DNA of 48,987 nucleotides from Candidatus Dependentiae bacterium (GTDB lineage Bacteria > Babelota > Babeliae > Babelales > Vermiphilaceae). The translations under genes were made by a program, and so were the position numbers. Shown in pieces: positions 8,683-17,235 of this stretch; position 1 is the stretch's first letter, and each line of letters opens with the position of its first letter. The DNA lies in NCBI GenBank assembly GCA_020431705.1, contig JAGQHQ010000009.1, positions 1-48,987 of the forward strand, written 5' to 3'. The notes under the pieces were generated by a model that made no database searches, was not told where the DNA came from, and was given only the letters and a program-made list of their open reading frames with translations.

Positions 8683-10113
8683 TTATTGCAACTCTTTTTG
8701 TACATCACGCGTTACAAAATGTGCAAATTTTAAAAATTCACCAGTACGCCCACCATTAAAGCTACCTGCACAATAGTGTTTACCTTTATTTTTTGCTATA
8801 CATACACATGATTTTTTTTGTACTTCACATGTACCACATTTATATAGAAAAGCAGGATTTCTGGTAGCAACATGTTGAAACAAAATTTCATCTCCCACCG
8901 TATCGACAAACAACATGTCTGCATCACAAGTAAACAAAAAATCCATACCAATAAATAGTTTCGCCTGCTTTTCATACATATTCGTATCATAAGGACAAGC
9001 TAATTTTTCTTGGTAAATTCGTACCACATTTTCTGGCAATGGCTCATTACTATCGGTAAACACAAAGTAGGTTACATTATGTTTTTTACAAAAATATTTT
9101 TCTGCTGAAGCAATTAATAGATCAACACATTGTATGTATGTACCAGTAGCTACAATTAACAGACCAATATTATATGGTCCCTCATCACGCCGCTCTAAAA
9201 ATGTTAGATCATAATCCATATGAGCTGATCTATTTTTTATTTTATACAAAGGATTAATGTCAATTTTATGCCCGGCATTAAATATATCAAGCAGTTGTTC
9301 TGGGTAATAACTATTTGTCGTACGATTTTTGTAAATTTTTTGCACCACATTAAGTGGTAAATTAACCATCTTTGATTGTTTATAGCACAAACCAAATTTA
9401 TTTTTTATACTCCGAGCTTGGCCTGCCCACGCAGCTTCAAATGTATTAGGAGCTGTATAAGAAAGTCTTTTCAAATCATTCATAATAACCTCTTTTTTAA
9501 ATAGCGTCATATCAACAGTATGTGGATACCCCCAATCTCCAATACCATGCACAAATTGCCATGAAAAAATATCATCTGTTATTAATCGTAGAGGTGGTAC
9601 CCCTTGTGACTTATTGAGCGGATAGCAAAAATTGGTATTTTTTCCTAAACGAAGATAAAAACCATACGCATTTTCATGCTCCAGAGTTTCTATACACTCA
9701 GACAAATCAACATAATCTTTTACAATAATGTCATCTACTGCAAACAATACATAATCCTTTGAAGAATCAAAAACTGCTTGCTGCATCAATAGCTTAAAAT
9801 CGCCATTTGGATTAACACCTTGGGCACATGGCATAACATATGAGAACCGTTCATACACTTTTTCATATGCCATTGCGTATCGCTCATCACTCGCACGATA
9901 GATAACAACAGTATCGCCAATACCAACCATATAGCGTTCTACCGATTCCAACAATGCATAGAGCTGCATAGGACGATTATAAGAAAAAATAACTAAATCA
10001 GCTTTTGGTTTAGAACTAACCTTAATGCGTTGTTCTGAAAAAATATACGGAACAAATAACTGTGCGAAAAAAACAAAATGCAAAAAAAAACGCGTGTATA
10101 GAAAGAGATTCAC
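8683..10113 (-). CDS. Exported GT2-like / truncated GT6 (ABO-like) fusion
   Basis: Residues 1-27 are a hydrophobic export signal. Residues about 38-290 form a GT-A-like domain (ADLVIFSYNRPMQLYALLES, then YVLFAVDDIIVKDYVDL) that is homologous to the C-terminal domain of the protein at 11958-13514. From about residue 315 the protein resembles GT6 enzymes (ABO blood-group transferases and bacterial homologues): VATGTYIQCVDLLIASAEKY, FVFTD, a DXD as FTCDADMLFVD, and HYCAGSFNGGRTGEFLKF. It stops at residue 476, about 20 residues after the GG motif. The C-terminal segment of GT6 enzymes, which carries the HDESHLN motif and the catalytic glutamate, is therefore missing. Only 38 nt remain before the next gene, so no frameshifted tail can be hidden there. 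Confidence 0.75.
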   Translation of the reverse strand: MNLFLYTRFFLHFVFFAQLFVPYIFSEQRIKVSSKPKADLVIFSYNRPMQLYALLESVERYMVGIGDTVVIYRASDERYAMAYEKVYERFSYVMPCAQGVNPNGDFKLLMQQAVFDSSKDYVLFAVDDIIVKDYVDLSECIETLEHENAYGFYLRLGKNTNFCYPLNKSQGVPPLRLITDDIFSWQFVHGIGDWGYPHTVDMTLFKKEVIMNDLKRLSYTAPNTFEAAWAGQARSIKNKFGLCYKQSKMVNLPLNVVQKIYKNRTTNSYYPEQLLDIFNAGHKIDINPLYKIKNRSAHMDYDLTFLERRDEGPYNIGLLIVATGTYIQCVDLLIASAEKYFCKKHNVTYFVFTDSNEPLPENVVRIYQEKLACPYDTNMYEKQAKLFIGMDFLFTCDADMLFVDTVGDEILFQHVATRNPAFLYKCGTCEVQKKSCVCIAKNKGKHYCAGSFNGGRTGEFLKFAHFVTRDVQKELQ

Positions 10114-10161
10114 ACCTCAACCCTTGTTAAAAAAACAAGTATAATGCTCACCACATCATTA

Positions 10162-10959
10162 TTACTGTTCATACTTTTTATATACCGTTCTTTTTCTGAT
10201 TACTGTCTTACAATTATATGAAAGTAGTAAATCAACTTTCTCATCGCTGAGAGGATTACTGCGATTATACACATACAGTATGTCAGAAATAAAGTGCGCA
10301 TGATTAGCCGCCATTTCTAGCATAGGAAACATCAATGCCTGATCGCATACCATCGGCAAGAACTCTTTATTTTTATAATAAAAATCACTGATATCAATCT
10401 TTTTAAACAGCCATGCATAAAATGTTCGTAAATGCGTAGAAACAAATTTAAATCGGCGATATGCTTGCTGATCAATAACCCACTCTGGAATCTGTTGAGC
10501 AAAACCAACTTCACCTTCCGGATATGAAATAAACGAACCATACGTCATCCACGTGTCTGTATTTTCATATTCACGCGCAATTCGTTCCAATACATGTTCA
10601 TTAAAAAACCAATCATCACCATCAAGGCTTACGATAATTTCATCATCTGCACACATGCGTACTGCATGATACCAATTTGCCATTGCACCACAATTTGTTT
10701 CATTCTTTATTAGCGTCACACGGCCCTGCATACTATGAGTATTAATATAGTTTTTAACAAGGTTATAGGTATCATCTTCTGAAGCATCGTCGATATAGAT
10801 CACACGATAATTATCATATTTTTGCAAGAAAACTGACGCCAAATTGCGTTGATACCAACGAGTATTGTTATAGGAAGGAATAATGACGACCAACTTGTTA
10901 TCTAATGCAAAAGTTATATTCACACAAAAAATAAACAATAATAATATTTTTTTCTTCAT
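10162..10959 (-). CDS. Exported family 2 glycosyltransferase (tandem copy 1)
   Basis: This is a 265-aa GT2 (GT-A fold) protein: VVIIPSYNN at the start of the domain, YRVIYIDDASEDDTYNLV, then GAMANWYHAV and VSLDGDDWF with the DGDD metal site. A signal peptide covers residues 1-18 (ILLLFIFCVNITFA). The ATG overlaps the stop of the upstream GT2 gene in a TAATG junction, so translation is coupled. It is closely related to the proteins at 10959-11780, 11958-13514 and 13607-14452. The conserved region continues with a THLRTFYAWLFKKI motif found in all four. The donor sugar is unknown. Confidence 0.85.
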   Translation of the reverse strand: MKKKILLLFIFCVNITFALDNKLVVIIPSYNNTRWYQRNLASVFLQKYDNYRVIYIDDASEDDTYNLVKNYINTHSMQGRVTLIKNETNCGAMANWYHAVRMCADDEIIVSLDGDDWFFNEHVLERIAREYENTDTWMTYGSFISYPEGEVGFAQQIPEWVIDQQAYRRFKFVSTHLRTFYAWLFKKIDISDFYYKNKEFLPMVCDQALMFPMLEMAANHAHFISDILYVYNRSNPLSDEKVDLLLSYNCKTVIRKRTVYKKYEQ

Positions 10960-11780
10960 TATACTCTCTCATACGAATCTTTTGATCGAATAATATACTC
11001 AAATGCAACAACCATCTGCTCTCGCAATTTTCCGTCGTTTAATGGATTTGCTTGATTATACACATATAACACATCAGGAATAAAATGCGCATGATTACCC
11101 GCCATTTCAAGCATAGGAAACATCATTGCCTGATCACATGTTGTAGGAAAAAAATATCCCTCATGCATACAATCTTCTTTTTTTATCTTTTTAAACAGCC
11201 ATGCATAAAATGTACGTAAGTGAGTTGGAACCACCGGATACCAACGAAATTCATTATTATCAATAATGTCTTGTGGTATCGGACTACCATAACCAACCGT
11301 TCCTGTAGGATAATATTTAAATTGTCCATACGTTAACCACGCTCCATTGTGGTATTCTTCATTTACCCGCTGCAATACATAGTTATTTTCTAACCAATCA
11401 TCACCATCAAGATTAATAATAATCTCATTATCATCACATGAATTAACTGCATGATACCAATTTGCCATAGCACCACAACGCTCTTTATTTCGAAGCAAAG
11501 TAACTCGATTCCACTGCCTATATTTATCGATTGTTTGTTTGGCCAAATAATAGGTATTATCTGTCGAGCAATCGTCGATATATAAAACCCGATAATTACT
11601 ATATTTTTGCTCAAATACCGATTCTAAATTCCGCTCACACCATTTGTGGTTATTATATGAAGGAATAATAACTACCATCTTTTTCTCTGGTATATAGTTA
11701 AAACAACTATAGCCCCACCACCCAGTACTAAAGCCAAAGACTGTAATACACAGTAAAATCAAAACATATCGTCTATACAC
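10959..11780 (-). CDS. Membrane-anchored or exported family 2 glycosyltransferase (copy 2)
   Basis: The protein is 273 aa with a GTG start preceded by AAGGTGG. The N-terminal 30 residues are a hydrophobic helix (VLILLCITVFGFSTGWWGY) that may be an uncleaved anchor. The GT2 motifs are VVIIPSYNN, YRVLYIDDCSTDNT, GAMANWYHAV and INLDGDDW, followed by THLRTFYAWLFKKI and FPTTCDQAMMFPMLEMAGNH. The downstream GT2 gene starts on its stop codon (TAATG). It is separated by 177 bp from the larger GT2 gene upstream, enough for a promoter of its own. Confidence 0.85.
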   Translation of the reverse strand: MYRRYVLILLCITVFGFSTGWWGYSCFNYIPEKKMVVIIPSYNNHKWCERNLESVFEQKYSNYRVLYIDDCSTDNTYYLAKQTIDKYRQWNRVTLLRNKERCGAMANWYHAVNSCDDNEIIINLDGDDWLENNYVLQRVNEEYHNGAWLTYGQFKYYPTGTVGYGSPIPQDIIDNNEFRWYPVVPTHLRTFYAWLFKKIKKEDCMHEGYFFPTTCDQAMMFPMLEMAGNHAHFIPDVLYVYNQANPLNDGKLREQMVVAFEYIIRSKDSYERV

Positions 11781-11957
11781 GACATTCCACCTTATTATTA
11801 CTCATTTTTTTTCACAAAGGATCGGATACGTGGGCTATCCATTACACTTTCAACAATCCATACGGTTGCTTACCATAGCCCATAACTTATAGAAGTCAAC
11901 TGATCGCTTCTGTTTTATTTTAAAATCTAAAATTTTTATTGCATTCTCAAAACAATC

Positions 11958-13514
11958 TCAATAAACAGGCATACTCCAATGAGCCATACCAATCTTTGGC
12001 TTATCGAAACACAATGCCACATGTTCTAAATCGATTGTATATTGCTGCCAATACGCTGCAAATTGTTGTGGCGTATTAAAGACGGATTTTTGAATAATGC
12101 GCAATACATCATTTGTACGATATAAAGCACCAGAAATCGTATGATACACACGCCAATCATTTTGACCAAAACCAATCATCCATCCAAATAAATTATCTTC
12201 GAGCTGAAAAAATGGTGGCATACGTTGAATATGACCAGTAAAGTTGCTAACATCTCTATTTTTATCAAGGCCCAACATAAAGCAGTATGCAAAGGTACGT
12301 TCAAGTTTTTCTATACACCACTGCAAATCAATAAATTGATTAAACACCATACCATCAAACATAAATAATAAATGTTTATTTTCCAAGCGTGTTAACACCA
12401 ATCCAAGTAAACTCGACAACGACATATTACTATCACCTGCATACTGAACAAATTCAACATTATCAAAAACTAATTCTAACTGCTGGTATTTTGCTTGTTG
12501 ATATTCGTCCTGTGCATAGTACACAACAACCACATTGCCCTGGCTGTAGACAAATTGTTCTATTGAAACCAAAAGCTGTTCTAGCTGTTTTGGTTTATCA
12601 GCAGAAAAAATAACAATATCCGCTTGACTCTTTTTAAACGTATCAAAATACCCCGACAGATTATTGTGCACTTTTGGATATAGTTCTTTTTGTGTTCTAA
12701 TAATATGGCTACCCAATACCTGCACTTCTTTGTTTACCTTAAAATCATTCAGCTCTGTTTGCACATTTCTAACATAAATCGGTTCATCAATTCGTTTAAA
12801 ATGATAACCAGCCATTTCCATCATTGGATAATAAATCGCTAGATCATAATTGGCTGGGAAAAATTGCCCTTGGAAATATGGCCCAGTAAAGATAAGATCT
12901 TTGAGTTTAATTTGTTTAGCCAGCCAGCCATAAAATGTCCGCAACTGCCCAGGTGCCCACCATTTTTTTCGATACAACTGATTTTCTACCATTTGATCTG
13001 TAACTGGTTTTAAATAGCCAAGTTTTCCTGATGGCCAATTTTTAAAGAAACCATACGTTAGCCATACATCAACGCCTTTTTCATTTCTTTGTTGATAAAC
13101 ATCATTAATCAACTCAAAAACATGCTCGTGTGCAAACCAGTCATCTCCATCATATGTTAAAATAATTTCATCATCGCCACACAATTGAAATCCACGATAT
13201 AAGTTGGCCATTGCACGTACACGCGTTTTATTTTTAATCAATGTAAATCGATGTTGTTGCCCACATTCTTTTACGTATTTTTCTACTAAATCTGCTGTGC
13301 CATCTGTTGAATAATCATCAATATAAATTACCCGATAATTTTCGTAATTTTGATAAAAAACGGTATCTAAATTTCTTTTATACCAGGCTTTATTATTAAA
13401 TGATGGTATCAAAACAACAAGCGGCAACTCTTTTTTTTGATCAAGACACACTAATGGCATAAATAAACAAGTACATACCGAGATTGTAAGCATAGCAAGC
13501 TTTTTAATGCTCAT
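11958..13514 (-). CDS. Exported two-domain glycosyltransferase: GT2 plus second GT-A-like domain
   Basis: The protein is 518 aa with a signal peptide ending near residue 24. Residues 30-290 form a GT2 domain (VVLIPSFNN, YRVIYIDDYSTDGT, AMANLYRGF, LTYDGDDWF, QLRTFYGWLAKQI). From about 312 a second domain begins (ADIVIFSADKPKQLEQLLVS, then LLFMFDGMVFNQFIDLQWCI and FGWMIGFGQNDWRVYH). It is homologous to the first domain of the GT6-containing protein at 8683-10113. In this copy the acidic DXD-like site of that domain reads FDG rather than VDD, so it may be inactive or altered. It is separated by 92 bp from the upstream GT2 gene. The product's acceptor is unknown. Confidence 0.8.
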   Translation of the reverse strand: MSIKKLAMLTISVCTCLFMPLVCLDQKKELPLVVLIPSFNNKAWYKRNLDTVFYQNYENYRVIYIDDYSTDGTADLVEKYVKECGQQHRFTLIKNKTRVRAMANLYRGFQLCGDDEIILTYDGDDWFAHEHVFELINDVYQQRNEKGVDVWLTYGFFKNWPSGKLGYLKPVTDQMVENQLYRKKWWAPGQLRTFYGWLAKQIKLKDLIFTGPYFQGQFFPANYDLAIYYPMMEMAGYHFKRIDEPIYVRNVQTELNDFKVNKEVQVLGSHIIRTQKELYPKVHNNLSGYFDTFKKSQADIVIFSADKPKQLEQLLVSIEQFVYSQGNVVVVYYAQDEYQQAKYQQLELVFDNVEFVQYAGDSNMSLSSLLGLVLTRLENKHLLFMFDGMVFNQFIDLQWCIEKLERTFAYCFMLGLDKNRDVSNFTGHIQRMPPFFQLEDNLFGWMIGFGQNDWRVYHTISGALYRTNDVLRIIQKSVFNTPQQFAAYWQQYTIDLEHVALCFDKPKIGMAHWSMPVY

Positions 13515-13606
13515 CTTAATCCCCCCTTACTATATAGGTCACAGCCAAAACTATAGTAGATACAGCCGACCCTACCCTTGCACCCTGCCCTAAATTTAGC
13601 AAAGTA

Positions 13607-14452
13607 TTAGGACAAACAATGGTACGGCTTATCGGCATCTACTCGTTTATACGGCATCCTACTTCTGATCTCATTTTCCAATTTTAATTGTTCAAGCCTA
13701 TGATCGTGATAAAAATTTAAACTATTACCATCATTATATATATACAACACATCCGGAATAAATACCGCACGTTCAGCAGCCATTTCTAACATTGGCAACA
13801 TAGCAGCAACATCAGCTGACATAGGAAAAAATTTATTTTCATACAATAAATCATCAACTTTTATCTTTTTGAATAACCCTGAATAAAACGTACGTAAATG
13901 CGATGTTCTCCAAGGCCGAAATTGCCGAATGGTTCCATCCATTAAAACATCTTTAGGAACCTCACGGCAGAACCCTTTGCGATCTTTTTTCCAATACCAA
14001 AACTGACCATATGTTATCCATGCGCCATTTTGATATGCCTCATTTACTCGTTGCAATACACCATCAAAATAGAACCAATCATCTCCATCGCAAATTACTA
14101 TAATGTCATCCGAATCCGTATAATTATGAATAGCATCATATTGATTTGCCAAATGCTCACGACGTGTTTTATTTCTTATAAGCGTTACCCGATCTTCTAC
14201 TCTATTATCTTTAATCCATTGTTCTACCAAATCACCTGTGCCATCTTGTGAACAATCATCAATGTAAATTAAACGAAAATTATCATATTTTTGCGCAAAC
14301 ACAGAGCCCAATTGCCATTCATACCACTGCTTATTGTTATATGACGCAGTCACAATCACAATTGGTAACTCAACTTTTCTGTCATACGCATAAGAAAAAA
14401 AAGTAATAATAAAAAAAGAAATAAACAGCGATTTTAAGAAAAATAATTTCAT
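13607..14452 (-). CDS. Exported family 2 glycosyltransferase (tandem copy 4)
   Basis: I start this at the ATG at 14452 because a strong AAGGGAGGGG lies just upstream and the protein then begins with a normal signal peptide (LFISFFIITFFSYA). An upstream in-frame start at 14515 would bury that signal. The GT2 motifs are IVIVTASYNN, FRLIYIDDCSQDGTGDLV, VICDGDDWF and SHLRTFYSGLFKKI. It is 281 aa and ends soon after the domain. It is the first gene of the minus-strand GT2 series and divergent from the MEMO-AMMECR1 gene. The four paralogues look like products of tandem duplication with divergence in acceptor-side residues. Confidence 0.85.
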   Translation of the reverse strand: MKLFFLKSLFISFFIITFFSYAYDRKVELPIVIVTASYNNKQWYEWQLGSVFAQKYDNFRLIYIDDCSQDGTGDLVEQWIKDNRVEDRVTLIRNKTRREHLANQYDAIHNYTDSDDIIVICDGDDWFYFDGVLQRVNEAYQNGAWITYGQFWYWKKDRKGFCREVPKDVLMDGTIRQFRPWRTSHLRTFYSGLFKKIKVDDLLYENKFFPMSADVAAMLPMLEMAAERAVFIPDVLYIYNDGNSLNFYHDHRLEQLKLENEIRSRMPYKRVDADKPYHCLS

Positions 14453-14555
14453 GAACCCCTCCCTTGTTCTTATTTGGTTAAAACAGTGCAATACTACTAC
14501 ACAAATATTTGTCAAAACAAGAGATTACCAATAACACAGTAAATACACGAGTTGC

Positions 14556-14576
14556 TTAAAAGCCATATAAATAAAA
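14556..14576. repeat. Second copy of the 21-bp intergenic motif
   Basis: This copy matches 6225-6245 with one substitution (GCC for GCT). It lies 81 bp upstream of the MEMO-AMMECR1 start and 104 bp upstream of the divergent GT2 start. A function as a shared promoter or regulator site is inference. Confidence 0.4.
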
Positions 14577-14656
14577 TCTTGTATATGGCAACATATTATT
14601 ACTAGAGTTCAGTACATATTAGCATACTTGTCTTGGCTAAAAAAAAGGAGATCTAA

Positions 14657-16135
14657 ATGAATATATATTCGATAGTTATAACTGTATTATTTTGCATACC
14701 AGTTTTGGCAAAACAGCAACATGCATTTTTGGCAGGAAGTTGGTATCCAAAAAATAAAAATATATTGCAACAAGCATTACAACAAGCAGATACTGTTGCA
14801 CAAAGCTCATACGCTGCTTCAGTTAAATCACAAACTATACGTGCACTCATTGCACCACATGCAGGAATACGCTATTCAGGATCAGTTACTGCTGGCACAT
14901 ACAGGCTTATTGACCCAACTATACAGCGCGTTATTATTTTAGCACCAGATCATTCTGGTAAAACTCGTGGCGTTGCATTACCCACATTTAATCAATATAT
15001 TCTTCCAAACGGATCGCTTACTGTCGATACACAGTTAATACAAAAACTTTCTCAACATGAACTATTTAATTTTGATGAAACTGTTTTTTCTAAAGAACAT
15101 TCGCTCGAAATGCAGCTTCCATTTATTATCAAATATTGCAATACAGCACAGATAATTCCTCTTATTATTGGCACAATTGATTGTAAAAATGCTCAACATA
15201 TTGCTCAACAGTTAAAAACTATTATTAATAAAAACACAATTGTAGTAATCAGCTCTGACTTTGTTCATTATGGCAAACGATTTAATTTTATGCCCTTTAC
15301 AGATCATCAACAGCTGCGCATACGGCACTTAAATTCACAAGCAATTCAATTAATTGAAAAGGCAGATTGCACAGCATTTGAATCGTTTATCAGGAAAACT
15401 GGTGCAACTATTTGTGGCTCATGTCCGATTAAAATATTACTCCATTTAATACATTCAGGTACATTTGGTACCGTTGAGCCGCAATTAATCGGTTATGATA
15501 CTTCTTCAAAGTCAGATACTGAAGATAGCGTTAGTTATATTGGAATGATTTTTACTACAGAAAAACTTTCCGAAAAACCAATTGAGCATCAACTTACTCA
15601 ACAAGAACAAACACATCTACTGCAACAAGCACGTGACATACTCAAATATATGTTTGATACAAAGTATGATGAGTCACTTTATTTTCCGCTTCTTTCATTT
15701 GGCGTAACACAACCACTTGGCGCATTTACAACATTAAAAAAGAAAAATGGAAATCTGCGTGGTTGTATTGGTAGAATTGTAACAACACAACCGCTATATA
15801 AAACCATTGCCACCGTTATGCAAGATACAGCACTACGCGATAGCAGATTCCAACCAGTCACAAAACAAGAGGCATCAACTCTAAACCTTAAGCTTTCTAT
15901 TTTATCTCAACCAAAAAAAGTTGATGATTACAAAAATATTGTTATTGGCAAACACGGTATTATTTTAAAACAAGGTATGCACTCTGCTGTTTTTTTACCA
16001 GAAGTTGCAACCGAATTTGGATGGAATCTAGAGCAAACATTAAATCACTTAAGCCAAAAAGCAGGCTTAGAGAAAAATGGGTGGAAAATAAAAGAAACAT
16101 CATTCAGCGTTTTTTCAACACTCGATATAGAGTAA
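14657..16135 (+). CDS. Exported MEMO-AMMECR1 fusion (AmmeMemoRadiSam proteins B and A)
   Basis: The protein is 492 aa with AAGGAG 7 nt before the ATG. Residues 1-18 form a signal peptide (IVITVLFCIPVLA). Residues about 20-290 are a MEMO-family domain: AGSWYPK, LIAPHAGIRYSG, ILAPDHSG, the EHSLEMQLPF and SSDFVHYG segments and GATICGSCPIKIL. These retain the His and Cys residues expected at the MEMO metal/redox site. Residues about 315-492 are AMMECR1: GAFTTLKKKNGNLRGCIG, LRDSRFQPV and LPEVATEFGW. The two families often occur as separate genes beside a radical SAM partner; no radical SAM gene is present in this window. Both are normally cytoplasmic, so the signal peptide is notable and fits the exported block to its left. 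Confidence 0.9.
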   Translation: MNIYSIVITVLFCIPVLAKQQHAFLAGSWYPKNKNILQQALQQADTVAQSSYAASVKSQTIRALIAPHAGIRYSGSVTAGTYRLIDPTIQRVIILAPDHSGKTRGVALPTFNQYILPNGSLTVDTQLIQKLSQHELFNFDETVFSKEHSLEMQLPFIIKYCNTAQIIPLIIGTIDCKNAQHIAQQLKTIINKNTIVVISSDFVHYGKRFNFMPFTDHQQLRIRHLNSQAIQLIEKADCTAFESFIRKTGATICGSCPIKILLHLIHSGTFGTVEPQLIGYDTSSKSDTEDSVSYIGMIFTTEKLSEKPIEHQLTQQEQTHLLQQARDILKYMFDTKYDESLYFPLLSFGVTQPLGAFTTLKKKNGNLRGCIGRIVTTQPLYKTIATVMQDTALRDSRFQPVTKQEASTLNLKLSILSQPKKVDDYKNIVIGKHGIILKQGMHSAVFLPEVATEFGWNLEQTLNHLSQKAGLEKNGWKIKETSFSVFSTLDIE

Positions 16136-16261
16136 TGCCATAGTAGTTTTGAACTAGAGCTGCTTCTTAAAACTATTCCCTCTCTTTAAAATTTCCACAT
16201 ATTCATGAGCATTCCACCTATCATGAGAATGGTTAGACACTGCGTCGGTAGGTACCCAATA

Positions 16262-16684
16262 TTACCGGCGCAGCTTGTTATATAGCCATCTATAAAATTC
16301 TTCTTTTTTTTGTTCATAATGAGCTTTAAGTAACTGTTCGTCATCTCCGTAGGTAAGAGAGTTTGTATCATTCATTTGAGGTATCAATATAAGCTTTAAA
16401 AAGCCATAATAGATAAAAATAAATAGAACAACATTTATAAAAAGATCTTTTAATATTGTTTGATCCAAACTATATAAGATTCCTAAAACACAAATAAGAA
16501 CAATACAACTTATAATCTCTCTATATACTTTCTGTGATGGTAAAATGGCATTCATAAAATGAGTAAATGTTATACTAGTTAGGCATACAATTAAAGAAGG
16601 ATTATCAAAAGTACGCAATGCCAAAAGAGTAATGCATGTAATCATCAATAGGAGTGAAATAATTACTTTTATCCAGCGTTGCAT
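16262..16684 (-). CDS. Small multi-pass membrane protein
   Basis: The protein is 140 aa with about four hydrophobic helices (residues 7-24, 28-47, 57-75 and 80-100) followed by a charged cytoplasmic-looking tail. A weak AAAGGA lies upstream. I do not recognise a family. It is the last gene of the minus-strand run that starts at 19311. By position and topology it could be a further immunity-type protein for the hydrophobic exported proteins upstream; this is inference. Confidence 0.6.
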   Translation of the reverse strand: MQRWIKVIISLLLMITCITLLALRTFDNPSLIVCLTSITFTHFMNAILPSQKVYREIISCIVLICVLGILYSLDQTILKDLFINVVLFIFIYYGFLKLILIPQMNDTNSLTYGDDEQLLKAHYEQKKEEFYRWLYNKLRR

Positions 16685-16732
16685 TTTTATTTTGATCCTT
16701 TAACAATAACTTATATCCATCATGTGACCATC

Positions 16733-16978
16733 CTAAGACCTATTATCTCTATCAAATGTTTCTTTCTCATGTTTTTTATATTTGTACATAACATAGGCAC
16801 CCAATGGAACTCCCGCCAAAAAACATACGATAAAAAATAGGGCATGATTAGGAGTTAAAAGAAAATCAGTATGTCCTAACCATATTTTTATAAGCGTGGT
16901 AAGTGCTCCCCCCGTTACCATGCATGTAAAGTTAAAAAATGAATCTTTTAAGCACTTGATATAGGGTTTTGGGAGCAT
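16733..16978 (-). CDS. Small two-TM membrane protein (paralogue B)
   Basis: The protein is 81 aa with two hydrophobic segments. It aligns along its whole length with the protein encoded just upstream: IKIWLGHTDFLLTP here against INTCKSCLGYTEFMYTP there, and a shared NF..MVTGG/NFASVVTVV segment. The ATG overlaps the upstream stop in a TAATG junction, indicating translational coupling. The family is not recognised. Two coupled small membrane paralogues directly behind a glycine/alanine-rich exported protein suggest immunity proteins, which is inference. Confidence 0.65.
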   Translation of the reverse strand: MLPKPYIKCLKDSFFNFTCMVTGGALTTLIKIWLGHTDFLLTPNHALFFIVCFLAGVPLGAYVMYKYKKHEKETFDRDNRS

Positions 16979-17235
16979 TATTTTCTACCTATAGTCTTTT
17001 TCCGATCCTTCCTATATTGAATATATGCCACTATAGGTATCATAACCATATAACTTACCATGAACTGAAGGGCTACTTTGGGAGTATACATAAACTCTGT
17101 ATATCCCAAGCATGATTTACAAGTATTGATAAAAGAAACAACAGTAACCACACTTGCAAAGTTTAACCACAGTTTTTTGCATAAAGTAATATAATTTTTG
17201 TGAGCAGATAGCATTAATTTATCTCTTGATGTCAA
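16978..17235 (-). CDS. Small two-TM membrane protein (paralogue A)
   Basis: The protein is 85 aa if the TTG at 17235, which overlaps the preceding stop as TTGA, is used. An ATG at 17214 with AAGAGA upstream would give 78 aa. Two hydrophobic helices are separated by the CLGYTEFMYTP segment shared with the next gene. The overlap with the stop of the glycine/alanine-rich exported protein indicates co-expression with it. No family is recognised. The possible role as its immunity partner is inferred from position only. Confidence 0.65.
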   Translation of the reverse strand: MTSRDKLMLSAHKNYITLCKKLWLNFASVVTVVSFINTCKSCLGYTEFMYTPKVALQFMVSYMVMIPIVAYIQYRKDRKKTIGRK

